Assembly (NCBI RefSeq): GCF_020882245.1
Contig: NC_083597.1
Coordinates: 29,862,652 to 29,926,651 of the forward strand
Length of the DNA stretch: 64,000 nt
Reading direction: 5' to 3'
From: Rhopalosiphum padi
Lineage: Eukaryota > Arthropoda > Insecta > Hemiptera > Aphididae
Position numbers and translations under genes: made by a program. The notes under the pieces are model-generated. The model saw nothing but the letters and a program-made list of their open reading frames with translations, was not told the origin of the DNA and did no database searches. Below, one piece after another: positions 37,674-49,952 of this stretch (position 1 is the first letter of the stretch; each line of letters starts with the position of its first letter).

Positions 37674-38427
37674 GCTGGCCTGCACATACACACTGCGATG
37701 TAGTTTTAAATCATTAATTAGTTTTCAATGTATTCATCTTGATTGTTATTATTACCTACGTAAACATAATATATTATAAAAAATATACGTGTTTTATTGC
37801 CAATATTATTCCCAAAAAGGAACTTGTTTTGATAAAATTAATGAAAAATTAATTTTAGAATATTCCAAATAATTTTATTATCTTCAATGTTCTAATGATA
37901 CCATTATAAATTTATAAAATTACTAATAATAATATGCTCAATGTGTTCTATTATTTTTATTTTGTTCAATTCTTCACCAAAGAATTTTTAAATTAAATAT
38001 TTTTTTGATTTTACGGGAATTAACATGAAATAGTTAAAAAAAAAATTATATGTTTTGTTTAGACATTAAAAAAAAACATATGTCGATAGTTTCACAAATA
38101 ATATAATAAAATCATTTTTTTTTATATATTTTATCAAACAGTGCTTAATTTTTTTTTTATTTATTAGTGAACGTAGGATTTTTGTGATTCATGATTTTAA
38201 TGTAGTACTGTTTTTTAAATGCTAAATTATAATCATGGTATAAACGAATGTACTTATATACTGTATTAAGTAATAATAGCATATAATCACCAGATTTTTG
38301 TTATATTATAGATATATTTTGTAGATATTATTGAAATTTTAAAACACTGTCTAATTAATATTTTATTTTATTTTATTAAATATACGAGATAAACTCTTTG
38401 AAACATAGATACATTACATTACACTTT

Positions 38428-38474
<47 letters not shown>

Positions 38475-39470
38475 TAGTAGTTAGTATACTATGTATATTA
38501 TTTATATAAACAATGACAAAAATGTTCTGATAGCTAGAAGGTTAACTTATAATACAAAATGATTCAAAAGAAATGAAGGATCCACATTGTCATTGCACAT
38601 CATACGTCTCATAGGTTCATTTTTAAGGAAGTTGATTGAGGCAAAGGGAACATAAATAAGCGCTACAGATCGGGAGAATCGCTGAGGGCACTCTGAATGA
38701 AATTAAGGAAAGTAATTCAGTAATATATTTATACCATATCAATTAATAATTAAGAATTTTCATTAAGTGACGAATTCCATATTTATATAAAATATGGCTC
38801 ATTTTAAGTTAAGTTATAAGCTATCGTATTATAGTTCTTATAAAATAAAATTTACTTATTGCAAAAAGTATTGAATACATATTTTTAAGTTAATCATTAA
38901 TAACTTAAAACATTCCCATCAAAAAACATTATTTTATTTAAACCTTAAATAAGGTATAAATTTAATTTAATTTAAATTAGGTTCAGTAACCGTATAGTGT
39001 AGTAAGATAACATAATTTCATTAAAAAAATATAATGGAAGTATTTAAACTATTTTTCTCATTAGATAAATATGAAATGATATATTAATCAAGGAATATAT
39101 ATATTTTATTTTATTTATATATTATAATATATCTGAATTCAATGATGAATCCTTGTATACGAAAAACGATTCAGAGTAGATGCGATTATTTGATCAGAAT
39201 CTATTTGAAGTATAGTTTATGCTATATTATATTTAAAGTATTATTAGTATTTTATTAATTTAGTATAGATAAGAATAATTTTTGTCATCAATATTGTACA
39301 GCATTTGTGTAATAACTTATGGGCTAAAGAACGGTGTTCATATGTTCTAAATATTTTAATAAGTTTAATAATTGAAATTAATCTAAAATATTATTAAAAA
39401 CGTATTGTGTATGAAAAACGATAATGTATATAATTTTAGTGTTTAAAATCTATACTATAAATATGATTTG
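37674..39470 (+). repeat. Downstream block of array unit B
   Basis: The 3' flank of gene 2, including its 3' untranslated region, matches 49953-51330 after gene 4 and in part 40620-41530 after pseudogene 3. Shared phrases include ttggttgttattattaact-like sequence, gtaaccgtatagtgt and cgattcagagtagatg. A (TA)n microsatellite lies at 38431-38471. No gene is present. Confidence 0.75.
38431..38471. repeat. (TA)n microsatellite
   Basis: A pure run of about 20 TA units. It is not present at this length in the matching flanks of the other array units. Confidence 0.9.
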
Positions 39471-39472
39471 AA

Positions 39473-40617
39473 TTAAACTTACTTAGACTCTAAGCAATGC
39501 GCTTCTATATTCGTAATACATTATTATTAAAGTACAATATTTACACTTATTTTCGTAAACAATAATGGAATTTTAGATAAATAGTAACATTGGTGATTAT
39601 TTATTCAAACATTCCTTTGATTGCATTATCTATTATCTATTTAATACGGAATGAAGTTAGATAAATGATTTAATACAATTTACACTTTTATGTCGAACGT
39701 TGACTATGATACATATTAGTTTGTGATTAAATTTTATTACTTGTTGATCGCCCATTCCCGAATTGAATGAGAATCAACGACTTTGATCCCTAGAATCGGG
39801 AGACATCTCCGTGCCGGTGCGTGGTGTTCATTTCGTCATACTATGTGTCGTATAATCTTACTGCCCGACTCTTCGTCGTTTTGCCAAACGGTAACATACA
39901 CTTCGCGTCCAGTTATTGTGATATACCAGTCAACGACACGTACATGGTCTGTCGATCGCCGAGAGTGGACAGTCATGTCTTGCGGGACACGGACTCGTCT
40001 GACGAATCACTCTTATTGAATTTCGGGCTGAATGTGATAAATTTCATCGGTAATCAGGCGCTCTTGGTAGAAGGGCCGTTACACGGTTTTCTCGTGCTCT
40101 CCGATCCGGTGATAGTGTATTTTTATGTAACAATAAGTAATGGTTCAGTTGTTTTTAACGGCCGCTACTTGAATCACTTGCAGTCCAACGTTATCCTGAT
40201 AAGGCTCTCGAATTCGTCGACGACAGTGTGTGAATCCGTGCCTGATTACGTAGTCGTGGCGAGTTGTAAAAATGTGGTGTTTTCACATCAACGTATAATA
40301 TGCAAGCCGAATGTGACCATCGCTCCAGCTGTCGCCGCATCTTGGTCACGATAGGTGATCGGTTGTCGTACACCGTGCCCAATAGATCGCCTACCCCCCG
40401 TCATTTACATCTTACCAGCCGTGTACGACCATACTTACTTTCCGGCTGGCGTGGAGTTATATATTGGTTATCCACGTGTCTGTTGCTTGTTTGCGTGTTG
40501 GTTTTTTATCTAAGGTCTAAAATTCAGTACTGTTTGACGGAAACCGTCGGCCATCCACCGGTGGCTTTTACGAGATCACAAGCTGGCGTCTGCTATGTAG
40601 TTTTAAATAGTTATTAG
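39473..40617 (+). pseudogene. Plexin-like gene 3, truncated and frameshifted
   Basis: The unit starts with an upstream block like 33020-33270 and then, near 39748, jumps directly into the second TIG domain; the signal exon, both PSI domains and TIG 1 are deleted. In the family frame a TGA stands at 39784-39786. A 4-base insertion near 39845 adds another stop and shifts the frame. A further small deletion near 40340 (where gene 2 has an ATASRYI-like segment) shifts it again, so the TIG 2-3 part (to 40354) and the transmembrane/tail part (to 40617, with HPPVAF) are in different frames. Sequence identity to gene 2 is still high, so inactivation followed a fairly recent copy event. Confidence 0.85.
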
Positions 40618-41739
40618 CAGTGTATTTATTTTGGCTGTTATTATTATGTAAACATAATATATTACAAAATAATATGTTTTATTTCTAATTATCCCATAAT
40701 TAAACATGTTTCGATGATAAAATATGAATAAAATAGATTTTAGAATATTTTTAATTATTTTATTTTAATCAATATTTTGTGGATGCCATTATAAAATTAC
40801 CAATATTAATATTATCACTGTGTTCTATGATTTGTATTTCGAGTAATTATTTTCCAAAGAATTTTTAAATTTAATATTTTTTTGCTCATTTGGAAATTAA
40901 CACGAAACAGTTAATACACTATTGGGGGGTTGTCATTATGTCCAGTAATTATAGTGTGCAATCACTATCTGCAGCTGGTTTAAAGAAACATTAAAAAAAA
41001 TATATATATGTTAAAGGTTTCACAAATAATATTATAATATTTTTTTTTAAATATTTTATGAAACTGTTTAAATATTTAATAAATTTGATGGTGAACGAAG
41101 AATTTTTGTAGTTTGTGCTTTAAAAGTAATATTGTATTTACTAACATGGTATGTATTAAATGTATGTATGTACTGTACCATCTTAGTAATAATAGCAAAT
41201 TATCACTAGATTTTTGTAATACCATAGTTATTATTATAGTAGATATTGTTGAAATTTTTAAACACCGTCTAATTAATATATTTATACCATTTATCATATT
41301 AATCAAGGAAATATATATTATAAATATATAATATATACATTATGATGTATTATATATTTGAATTTAGTGATGAATCTTTGTATACGAAAAATTATTCAGA
41401 GCGATGCAATTTTTTGATAAGAATCTATTTTAAGTATAGTTATGTTATATATTATAATATGTAAAATATTATTTAGATTTAAAATCTGTGCGATTTATAT
41501 GTTTTGAATTATACAACAAAATAGTCAAAATACATAATTTACAACGTAATAAAAATTAATGATGCAACAAAAAAAATTTAATAATATTTAAAAAAAAATA
41601 CTTAGCCTTTGACAGCGAAATTAATTTCAAATTAATAATCATCAAATATATAATATTATATAAGGAGTGTTTTTTAATTCTTCGCCGTATTAAACTTATA
41701 TGTATTACCTATACATTATAATAAAATATTAAAAACACG
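40618..41739. repeat. Downstream block of array unit C
   Basis: The tail of the pseudogene 3 unit. It resembles the 3' flanks of genes 2 and 4 up to about 41530. It includes a degraded gaaaaattattcagagcgatg motif also present at 39165 and 51000. Open frames on both strands at 41076-41331 are AT-driven and not gene-like. Confidence 0.6.
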
Positions 41740-42665
41740 CAAGACTAACGAAAATAATAATAATCTATAGATGAATGGCAGATCTTTAATCGTCGAAAGT
41801 ATAAAATATCACGACCGTGACGACTAGCCGCTAGCGGTACTGGCGAATAAGACAGCGGACAGTGCCACAGTGGTACTGTCGAGTCTAATGGCAGAGACCG
41901 CGCGAAGTGATTTGGTTAGAATATAAATATCAGCTGTGCCGATCATGAGTTTCCGGGCACGATGCTGATGTGCGACATCGACGACGACCGGATACAAACA
42001 TAACCGACGAGGCGATAATTATTATCCATATCTGCAGAACCTGTGCGGTTGTGTACTTTCTGCATCGTATTTACGTCTTGGGATATCGACGGCCGAGTTA
42101 TCGCCGATTCTACAGCACTTTAATTACATTTTCATCATCACTATCATCACGCACAATAACATCGCACAGCCTATCTGCTAGCCGTTCGTTATTATCATTA
42201 CGTACAGTAAAAAAAAACCCTCGTGATATTCTTCCGCCTCCGACCGGCCAAGAGAATAATATTATATTTCTATGTGACTAGTGCCGTATACTAACCTTGT
42301 CCCGTCCGCGTACACTGTGTTATGCCATAAATTATTTTTATTTTCAGTTATATTTAATTTTCGATATTCATTATTTTTTGTTTATGTATTTAATAAGATA
42401 ACTCACTTGGAGGGTACAATAGTAAAGAATGACAAAACAAACGACTCAATGTATTAGCGAGTTAAGCAGTGTCTGGATACTACCAAAATACATAAGTTAT
42501 GACAATATATTTTATAAACTTAGTGTAGTATAATATCAAAATAACGATCGCATAATAAAAAATTATTATCAAAATTAAAATTAAGCATAAATACATGGCA
42601 CGTCGTTTTAAACGTGTTTTCTAGAACTTAAAGAATACGGCGAATACAATTTATATGATTTTTAT
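41740..42665 (+). repeat. Duplicated block D (copy 2, first part)
   Basis: Matches 28900-29870 with small indels. The copy includes the GC-richer, promoter-like core (41880-42300, with ccgacgaggcgataattatt and ctccgaccggccaagagaat). It breaks off after atatgattttt. The rest of the block resumes at 45775. Confidence 0.75.
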
Positions 42666-43499
42666 TATAATTCTATTGTAAACAAAAACTTTCGGTTGTG
42701 GCACCACTTTTTAGAACAACATCATGACATTAATATTTAAGTTATAATGCAGAGTTGTTTTGTTTGAAATTACGTCGGCTGTGTCTTTCTTTAGAGTTAC
42801 TTATCACATTACATCCGAAGCGTCATAAATATTAATAAATAAAACAAAGTTATTTTCTTTATAGAATAGCAATAAGTAATTGATAAAAAAATATAGGTAA
42901 GTATCTAAAACAATACAAAATGTTTCATTTTTATTATGACTAACTATTTAACCAAATTTCTATAATATAACTATACTTATGACATATTCATTTATCAGCT
43001 CATTTAGTGTTCAATATTTTTAATAATTACAATTTAGCCCATTGCAATTTTGTTCGCCGAGAGAATAAATTAATTATTTAACCATAACGTCCATAACACA
43101 CAATCCCCGCCGTAAATACCAAAATCTAAAATTCCTACTTTTCACCAACAATAGTAGTCGCAAGCTAAATTCTCTTTGAGAACAAAATATAGTATCATAC
43201 ATTAATTCGGTATTGTGTGCACAGTAAAAATAACTAAACACGATTAAAGATCGTTAATATAATGAGTGGTAATTCTATAAAAAAAAATGTTTAAATTAAA
43301 ATAAAATCATAAAATAATTTCAAAAGTACTATTAAAGAGTGATATATAGCTATAAAAAAAAAACTATTAGCTACTTACTATTTTTTATACTTCAGTTAAC
43401 GTATTTTATACATTTGAATTCATTAATAATATATAAAATTAAATTTTATTTTTATATCAGTATTCTTACAATAGATAAGTTATTTTTCTGTAATAATCT

Positions 43500-44225
43500 C
43501 AGTCGAATACTCGGGTTTTCAGTGTTTTCATTAGTGTTGAGATTATGCGGATACTCGGATATTTTAAAATCTTAATAAAAAATAATTTTGATAAAATTTA
43601 AAAAATAAAACTTATTAATATAGTAGAATATTCGGATAACCGTACTATTTGGATATATTTGGATATTATACTATTCGGATACAATCAGATATTATACCAT
43701 ATATTCAGATATTGCAATGCATAAATTTCGATTCTCATTAAATGTATCTCATGAGTTACAATAAAAACAAACGCAGTTAACGAGTTGTGTCCCAACTGTT
43801 TTATGAAATTTTATACAAGTTGTGTGCTGATAAATTCAAAACAATATTTTATACAAGAATAAAATATGTATGAAAACGGTATCATTTAAATTTTTGCCTG
43901 ATATGTTGTATTATTACAACTATTTGTGTAGTTATTTTTTATTTTAATTTATATTAGATATACCAAACTTGTGTGTAATCCGGAAAAAACTGAGGGACAC
44001 AATTCATGTAACCAGAAAAAATTTGAGGGACACAATTTAGTATTTGGGACACAACCTCGTTTGCAGCCAAAATAAATATCTACATACTTGAATAACATTG
44101 AAAATACAGAAATCTGATTACTACTATAAATATTCGAATATTCGAGTATAAGAATCCATAATATTCAGATTTTGCAATTTGAAATATTCGGTTATAACAT
44201 TCTGGCTATCCGAATATATGCCACT
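43500..44225. mobile_element. Possible transposon remnant with subterminal inverted motifs
   Basis: Copies of ATTCGGATA-like motifs cluster at 43545-43720, and the inverted form (with TATCCGAATAT) occurs at 44110-44215. This two-cluster design is that of hAT-like subterminal repeats. Exact ends and a target duplication could not be fixed. Confidence 0.35.
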
Positions 44226-44699
44226 ATACTAGTTATCACATCATTGTTAATGTATGAGATCACCAGAAAAATATTGTTTTGTAAATTATGGTGTGAAGTT
44301 AGTTGAGGTGAGGTCAGCCCCAACCGATAAGCTATATGTGTTATACTTAATAGTGTTTCATGTCCATATCATAATGAAGGTCTTAACTTATCGTTAATTT
44401 TTCTTCGACCAATTTAATAATTACAACATTGCGAAAAAATTTAGGTAAAATAGTATTATCGTCCTAGTAAAATCGTGGTGTTTTTATGTTTCGTTATAAT
44501 TGCATTTCTAAACGCGTAATCGTTTGTTTTTTGTTTAGTTGATTTATATAACATAACCCTTTGTGGTTTATTAACGCATTAAATAAATCAAAAAATAATG
44601 AATAAAGAAAATTTATTATAAGCGAAAAAAATAAAATCAATGTCTTATTGCGATGCACAGATGAGATTATTTCCATAGTATATAATATAGCCACTCAGT

Positions 44700-45470
44700 G
44701 TCATCTCGATATATACTTACTTTATAGTGGACGGTTACGGAGTGGAAGAATGTTGCAAAAATGTTTTATCTTTGAGTTTTGACCGTCACGGGCGGCGAGT
44801 GGAAACAGTAGCGATATCGCGTATTGACAACGATACGCGATTAAAGTGCTAAAAAAAAAAAAAAAAATCAGTGATTACCGAACCCGGCATTACTCGTTTG
44901 CTGGGATTTCGATGCGTAGAAGTGATATTTAGCGAATCGCCACACGGGTACTGATGGTACTCTAAAATTATCGCCCAGTCGGTCATCATGCTGCCTGTAT
45001 CCGGTCACCGCCTGACGGTCTCATGACGATCGGCACTGATGACATTATTTTTATTTCAAAGTCAGTTACCCCGTACAGTCTCCACCGTCAATTTTGTTGT
45101 TTCCCGCGCACGTACAAATAGCCGCGTTACCGCTATCGTCTGACTACATCACGGGGTACCGTTTGGCCGCCTCGATATATATATATATATATACTTGATT
45201 TATCTCGGCGGCCGTCGATCTGTACACAAATATTGTTTTATGTCTCTCAATAATGCAACATTTTCTCGCTCTCTTTTCACCGGTAACGTTTTGCTACACC
45301 GCAAATTCGATTTTTCATCATTTTTAAATCTTGCAACTTACATGTGTAACATTGTATTGTATGGCTACGTCATCGTTTGCATTAGGCCGATGTGTTTGCT
45401 TAAATTATATTCAAAATATGTGACATTTAACTAGATTTTATAATAATTTTCATTAATTGACTTCGACACA
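44700..45470. promoter_or_regulatory. GC-rich island
   Basis: A CpG-containing stretch in AT-rich surroundings with a poly-A run at 44850-44867 and a (TA)n run near 45177. It could be a promoter or first exon of an unseen transcript. No coding evidence. Confidence 0.25.
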
Positions 45471-45774
45471 GCCAACAAGTGGCCATGACAGATTAATATT
45501 GTTTTAATTCATTTTATGATTAATATTTAATATTATTAGTTTTGTTAGTTATGAGTGGATTTTGTATTGCAAAACGAGATTTAATATATAATATATAAAT
45601 GAAAGTGACAAAACATTTTTATTTGAACATTACTCTTATTATAATTATTATATTTATATGTGAATGTTATATATTATTTTGTTACCATATTGTTGTACAC
45701 TTGTAGTTTGTAAGGAAACAGTTCAACACGTTTCTAAATTGCGTTTGTTCCTACAAAACCTAACCTAACCTGCA

Positions 45775-46088
45775 GTACCAAGCCTCATTACTTAGATTTA
45801 GTTAGATCACAATATTAAAATACAACTATTAAAACTATTTGATTTATAATGTTTGCCTTATCGCGATACTTATTGTAGAAATCAGACGGCAAGATAGTAG
45901 TTACGTAAGTACATGTAATTCGGTATCAAATTAAATATGATTTGTTTTATTTAGACTGTGATGTCAGCATTACAAAGTAGTAGCACACTAAGAACGGTGA
46001 CGAATAAAATCGGTAGCCCGAATTCAATGCAGTGAACGATCAGAGTTTTGTGTCGAAACTCCAAAGAAATCAACGTGCGGGCTGTGAC
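45775..46088 (+). repeat. Duplicated block D (copy 2, second part)
   Basis: Matches 29900-30210, including the tttgttttatttag site and the first bases of the pseudogene 1 body (cccgaattcaatgcagtg, gaaatcaacg). It ends abruptly at gggctgtgac and is joined to a copy of the gene 2 upstream block from 46094. The junction marks a deletion of everything corresponding to 30210-32948. Confidence 0.75.
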
Positions 46089-46093
46089 ATATA

Positions 46094-47386
46094 ACTAAAT
46101 TTTAAACAAAAGATACAATAATCTTTCTTGTACATTTAGTATATATTTACTGACTTTACATTTTTATAATGCCATAGTATACAGTTTGTATGTTTGTATG
46201 TTCGTAACATATTATTATGAAATTACAATTTTTACACATATTTTCGTAAACAAGAATGGAATTTTAGTTGGAAATTAATATTGGCGATTATTTATTCAAA
46301 CATTCCTTAAATGTATTATCTATGGTCTATTTAAAACTGGATGAAGTTTGATAAATAATTTAATAAAACTTACATTTTTATGTCAAACGTTTACTATAAT
46401 GCATATCAGTTTGTGATTAAATTTAGTTATTCTCAAATATAACAAACATTTTATAATCATTTACTTTTACATTAAAAAAGCGTTTTTCTTTTCAAATAAA
46501 TATCTGCAGTTATTTATTAATATTTATTTTTACTACAAAAGTTGTTGGTGACTCAGGAAGGTCGATCATCTATCACTATTTTGGTAACAAATTGATTTAT
46601 AATATTAATATGTAGTTAAATATTCTCTACAATTGTCTACAATTGTCCAGTAATAACCATTCTATCTCGATACAAATGAAATGAGATAAACATACGTAAC
46701 AAAGTATACTCACTGTTAATTATTAAAATGTACATCTTCAGATTTCAAATATACCTATAGTTTTAAATAAATCTATTTGCCACATTTCTCTTGCGAAAAT
46801 CACCACGCAATAAACTTAAAATTCTATTAGATTTTGTATTGTATGTAGAATAAATATTGTGTTCGATTATATTATTATAATTATAGGTATACATACTCGT
46901 ATCATTTTGTTTTATTATTACTTATTATTATTTATTATTATTTTATTATTTGGACGGGAAGATTGTATTTTATAAAATTAGAATTGGAGTCCCAGGCATC
47001 AATTAATCAGTTACTTTTGTTAAGCATAACTTAGCCATAGTTAAATCCCTAAAAACTTTAGTTGAATAATTTTTACAAACATTTTATAATTTTAAAAAAT
47101 ATAGTGGGTGATACAATAGCTGATACTATAAGTACATTATCTATAATTGTATAATTGAAGAAACTCCCAAAAGTGATAAAAAACCGATTTCATATATATC
47201 ATCTATTAGCATAAATACAATTATTAGTTATATTTATATATATGATACACTTTAAGTAATTTTTTATTTATAATAATTATAATATTTATTTCAATATTTT
47301 GAAGTAAAAATCTTAAAATAATCTATAATTAAATAATTGTTTACAGATGAATAATATCTTAGAACATTCATTATTTGGACGATATC
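46094..47386 (+). repeat. Upstream block of array unit E
   Basis: The sister of 32948-34272 and the presumed promoter region of gene 4. The two flanks stay alignable over their full length with scattered substitutions and small indels. Confidence 0.85.
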
Positions 47387-49952
47387 ATGGCTTATCGCAG
47401 AAAGCTTAACAAAAATAAAAATTATGTGAACTGCTATTCTTTCAACAGACTACTTATACTGGTATATATAATGGTAAATACAAATATAAATTGATAATAT
47501 TATAATTTAGAAAATAAAGAAAATATTTTAATTTTATTGACGGTTATATCAAAATATTTGTTCAATAATACTTAAAGAATTTACATAAAATAATTTAAAA
47601 TTTACAATGAACATTGAAAAAATTATTATTTTATCATATTTAACAAGTTATTCTATTTTCGATGTATTTTAGTAGACCATATTTAAAAAAATGTTTAACA
47701 TAACAATTTGAAACTGAAATTTACATAAACGGAAAATATTGAAGTTGTGAGAAGTTTAAAATTATATAATAAAGTATCTATATGTACGTAATAAATATAA
47801 CAATAAACTGCAAAATCTTACCTCGTTCGTAATTTTTCGACTATAATATTAGCATCCTAAATATTATTAATGTTAAAAAAACAGACTTAAAATACAATTA
47901 AAAATTAATAAATGGTTTTTTTTCCATCAGATTTTGACGTTTGAATCATATAGTAGCTCATTGGAAATGGAGTTAAATAATACCAGGCGTTCAAATCCAA
48001 TAACATGCACTAAATGTACAATCAAAGCTCAGCGTCAATGGTCTCTAGAACAACAGAAATGTTTAAAAAAGACAATTTTTTCAAATTTAACAGCCTCTAC
48101 TATTGGGGAGTGTCCACAGTTTTCAGTTGATAAACATTTTGATTATAATAATTATTCTTTATTTTTTGGTTATATTGATCTGAAATACATTGTTAAGGTA
48201 TCAAACGATTTAGTAGGTTTAATTTATTTACAAAGAACATTATACAGTGAAAAATATTTGATCAAGGGAATAACAAATGATAGTTTAATATTTTCATTAC
48301 GCACAACGGCAATATTCAATCAAAAATAATTGGATTTAATATGCAAATAAAAATTAATAAATGGTTTTTTTCATTAGATGTTGGTGTTTGAATCATATTG
48401 TAGTACATTGGAAACGGAGTCAAATAATACCAGTTGTTCAAATGCACTAACATGCACTAAATGTACAATCAATACTCAGTGTCAATGGTCTCTAGAACAA
48501 CAGAAATGTATTAAAAAGCCACATTTTTCAAATTTAACAGCCTCTACTATTGGGAAGTGTCCACAGTTTTCAGTTGATAAACGATATAATTATGATAGTT
48601 ATGATGACTTTACTTATTTTAATTACACTTTTAAGGTATCAAACGATTTAGTAGGTTTCAAGAATTATCTTCGAACCAGTAAAATTTATTTGCATATAAA
48701 GTTATTTATTTTTAGTCCCAGGTTTTATATAAAAAAAAATGATTTTTTATTTTTAATAGACTTTTGGAAAATATCATACGATCTATCCAATCAGCCGTTC
48801 ACTGAATTTTTTTATATTGAGTTCAATAAGGTCATTTTGCGGTTCGACAACGTCGCCGATCATTATGTTACGTTTTATAGACGTAATCAATGTGCCGACC
48901 ACGAGAAGGACAAATTCTGTGCGATTTGTGCATGGAACTACCACGGCTATACTAACTACTTGAAATGGTGTTCGAAGGACAACGTCTGTGAGGGTCGAAA
49001 ACAGTTGTACCTGAAGAACAACGCCGAAAAATTATTAAAAACAAATGGACAATTAAATTTAAACAGTCGGATTGAAGAAGCCTACGTGAGGAACGACTGT
49101 CCTGAAGTAAACGTGATAGCGGTCCATCCGGTGTCTGGACCACGTAGTGGTGGAACGGTGGTAACGATCACAGTTAGAAACCACAGGATATTTGCGGAGG
49201 ATACGACGACACTGGTGATGGTGGCAGGAATGGAATGCATGAACCCCAGAACATCAGGACCCGAGACGATAACTTGCACTACGTCACTATGGGTAAACGT
49301 CAACGAAGAACCACCGACCCCTGGTCCAATCCTAGTCAAATACTCGTCGAACAAAGGGGGATTAACGATCGAATCATCGCAGATATTTCGGTATGACGTC
49401 CATCCGACTTGTGGCTCGCCCAGACCCGTACTGGACGCGAACCAACGACTTAGGGCTTTAGAATCAGGAGACATCACTGTGCCGGTGCGTGGTGTTCGTT
49501 TCGTCAAACCATGTGTTGTATCCTCCGCCCGACTCTTCGTCGTGTTGCCAAACGGTAACATACAGTTCGCGTCCAGTGATTGTGATAAACCAGTCAACGA
49601 CACGTACATGGTCTGTCGATCGCCAAGAGTAGACAGCTATGTCTGGCGTGATGAAGCCGATGAAGGACTCTTATTGAATTTCGGGCTGAATCTGATGAAT
49701 TTCATCGGAAATCAGTCGCTGTTGGTGTATGGGCCGTCACACGGTTTTCACGTACTCTTCGTTCCAGCTACCACTGAATCGCCCAACATCTTGGTCACGA
49801 ACGGTGATAGGTTGTCGGACACCGTGCCCAATAGATTTTCACCTCCCGTTTTTACTGACAGGTGCCGTCGTATGATCTGGTGGTTTACGTGTCTGTTGCT
49901 TGTTTTCGCGTTGGGTTTTTATATAATAATCGAAAAAAAGTACGGCTTTTAG
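47387..49952 (+). CDS. Plexin-like ectodomain protein 4, lacking the third TIG domain
   Basis: A 553-aa protein from exons 47387-47473 (signal peptide, gtaaat donor) and 48378-49952 (tttttttcattag acceptor), joined in phase 0. The order matches gene 2 (PSI, PSI, TIG 1, TIG 2, transmembrane), but bases corresponding to about 37184-37411 of gene 2 are missing in frame, which removes TIG 3 and fuses FHVLF to PATTES. The stop TAG at 49950 interrupts the conserved tail: the following bases still resemble the family codons up to the PPVAF-like segment, so about 14 residues have been lost. An extra, degenerate PSI exon lies in the intron at 47931-48329; splicing to it would give a 161-aa secreted PSI fragment instead. 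The sister gene is at 34273. Function unknown. Confidence 0.8.
47931..48329 (+). pseudogene. Duplicated, decaying PSI exon inside gene 4
   Basis: A second copy of the start of the large exon, with its own acceptor (tttccatcag at 47930), in phase 0 with the signal exon and 63% or more alike by eye to the real exon at 48378. It runs through PSI 1 and part of the following segment and then stops at 48327-48329. Several conserved cysteines are gone: SYCS has become SYSS, CSNA has become RSNP, and AQCQW has become AQRQW. The repeat of the intron end (aaaattaataaatggttttt) before both exons shows a tandem duplication. It could be an alternative terminal exon, but the lost cysteines favour decay. 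Confidence 0.7.

Larger units (their letters stand above)
42666..45774. other. 3.1-kb segment interrupting duplicated block D
   Basis: Relative to copy 1 (29870-29905) this segment is extra, so it was either inserted here or deleted from copy 1. It contains a possible transposon remnant at 43500-44225 with repeated, inversely oriented ATTCGGATA / TATCCGAAT motifs, and a GC-rich island at 44700-45470 with a (TA)n run at 45177-45193. I found no gene. Open frames at 43339-43575, 44494-44694 and 45195-45434 have no recognisable domains. Confidence 0.5.
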
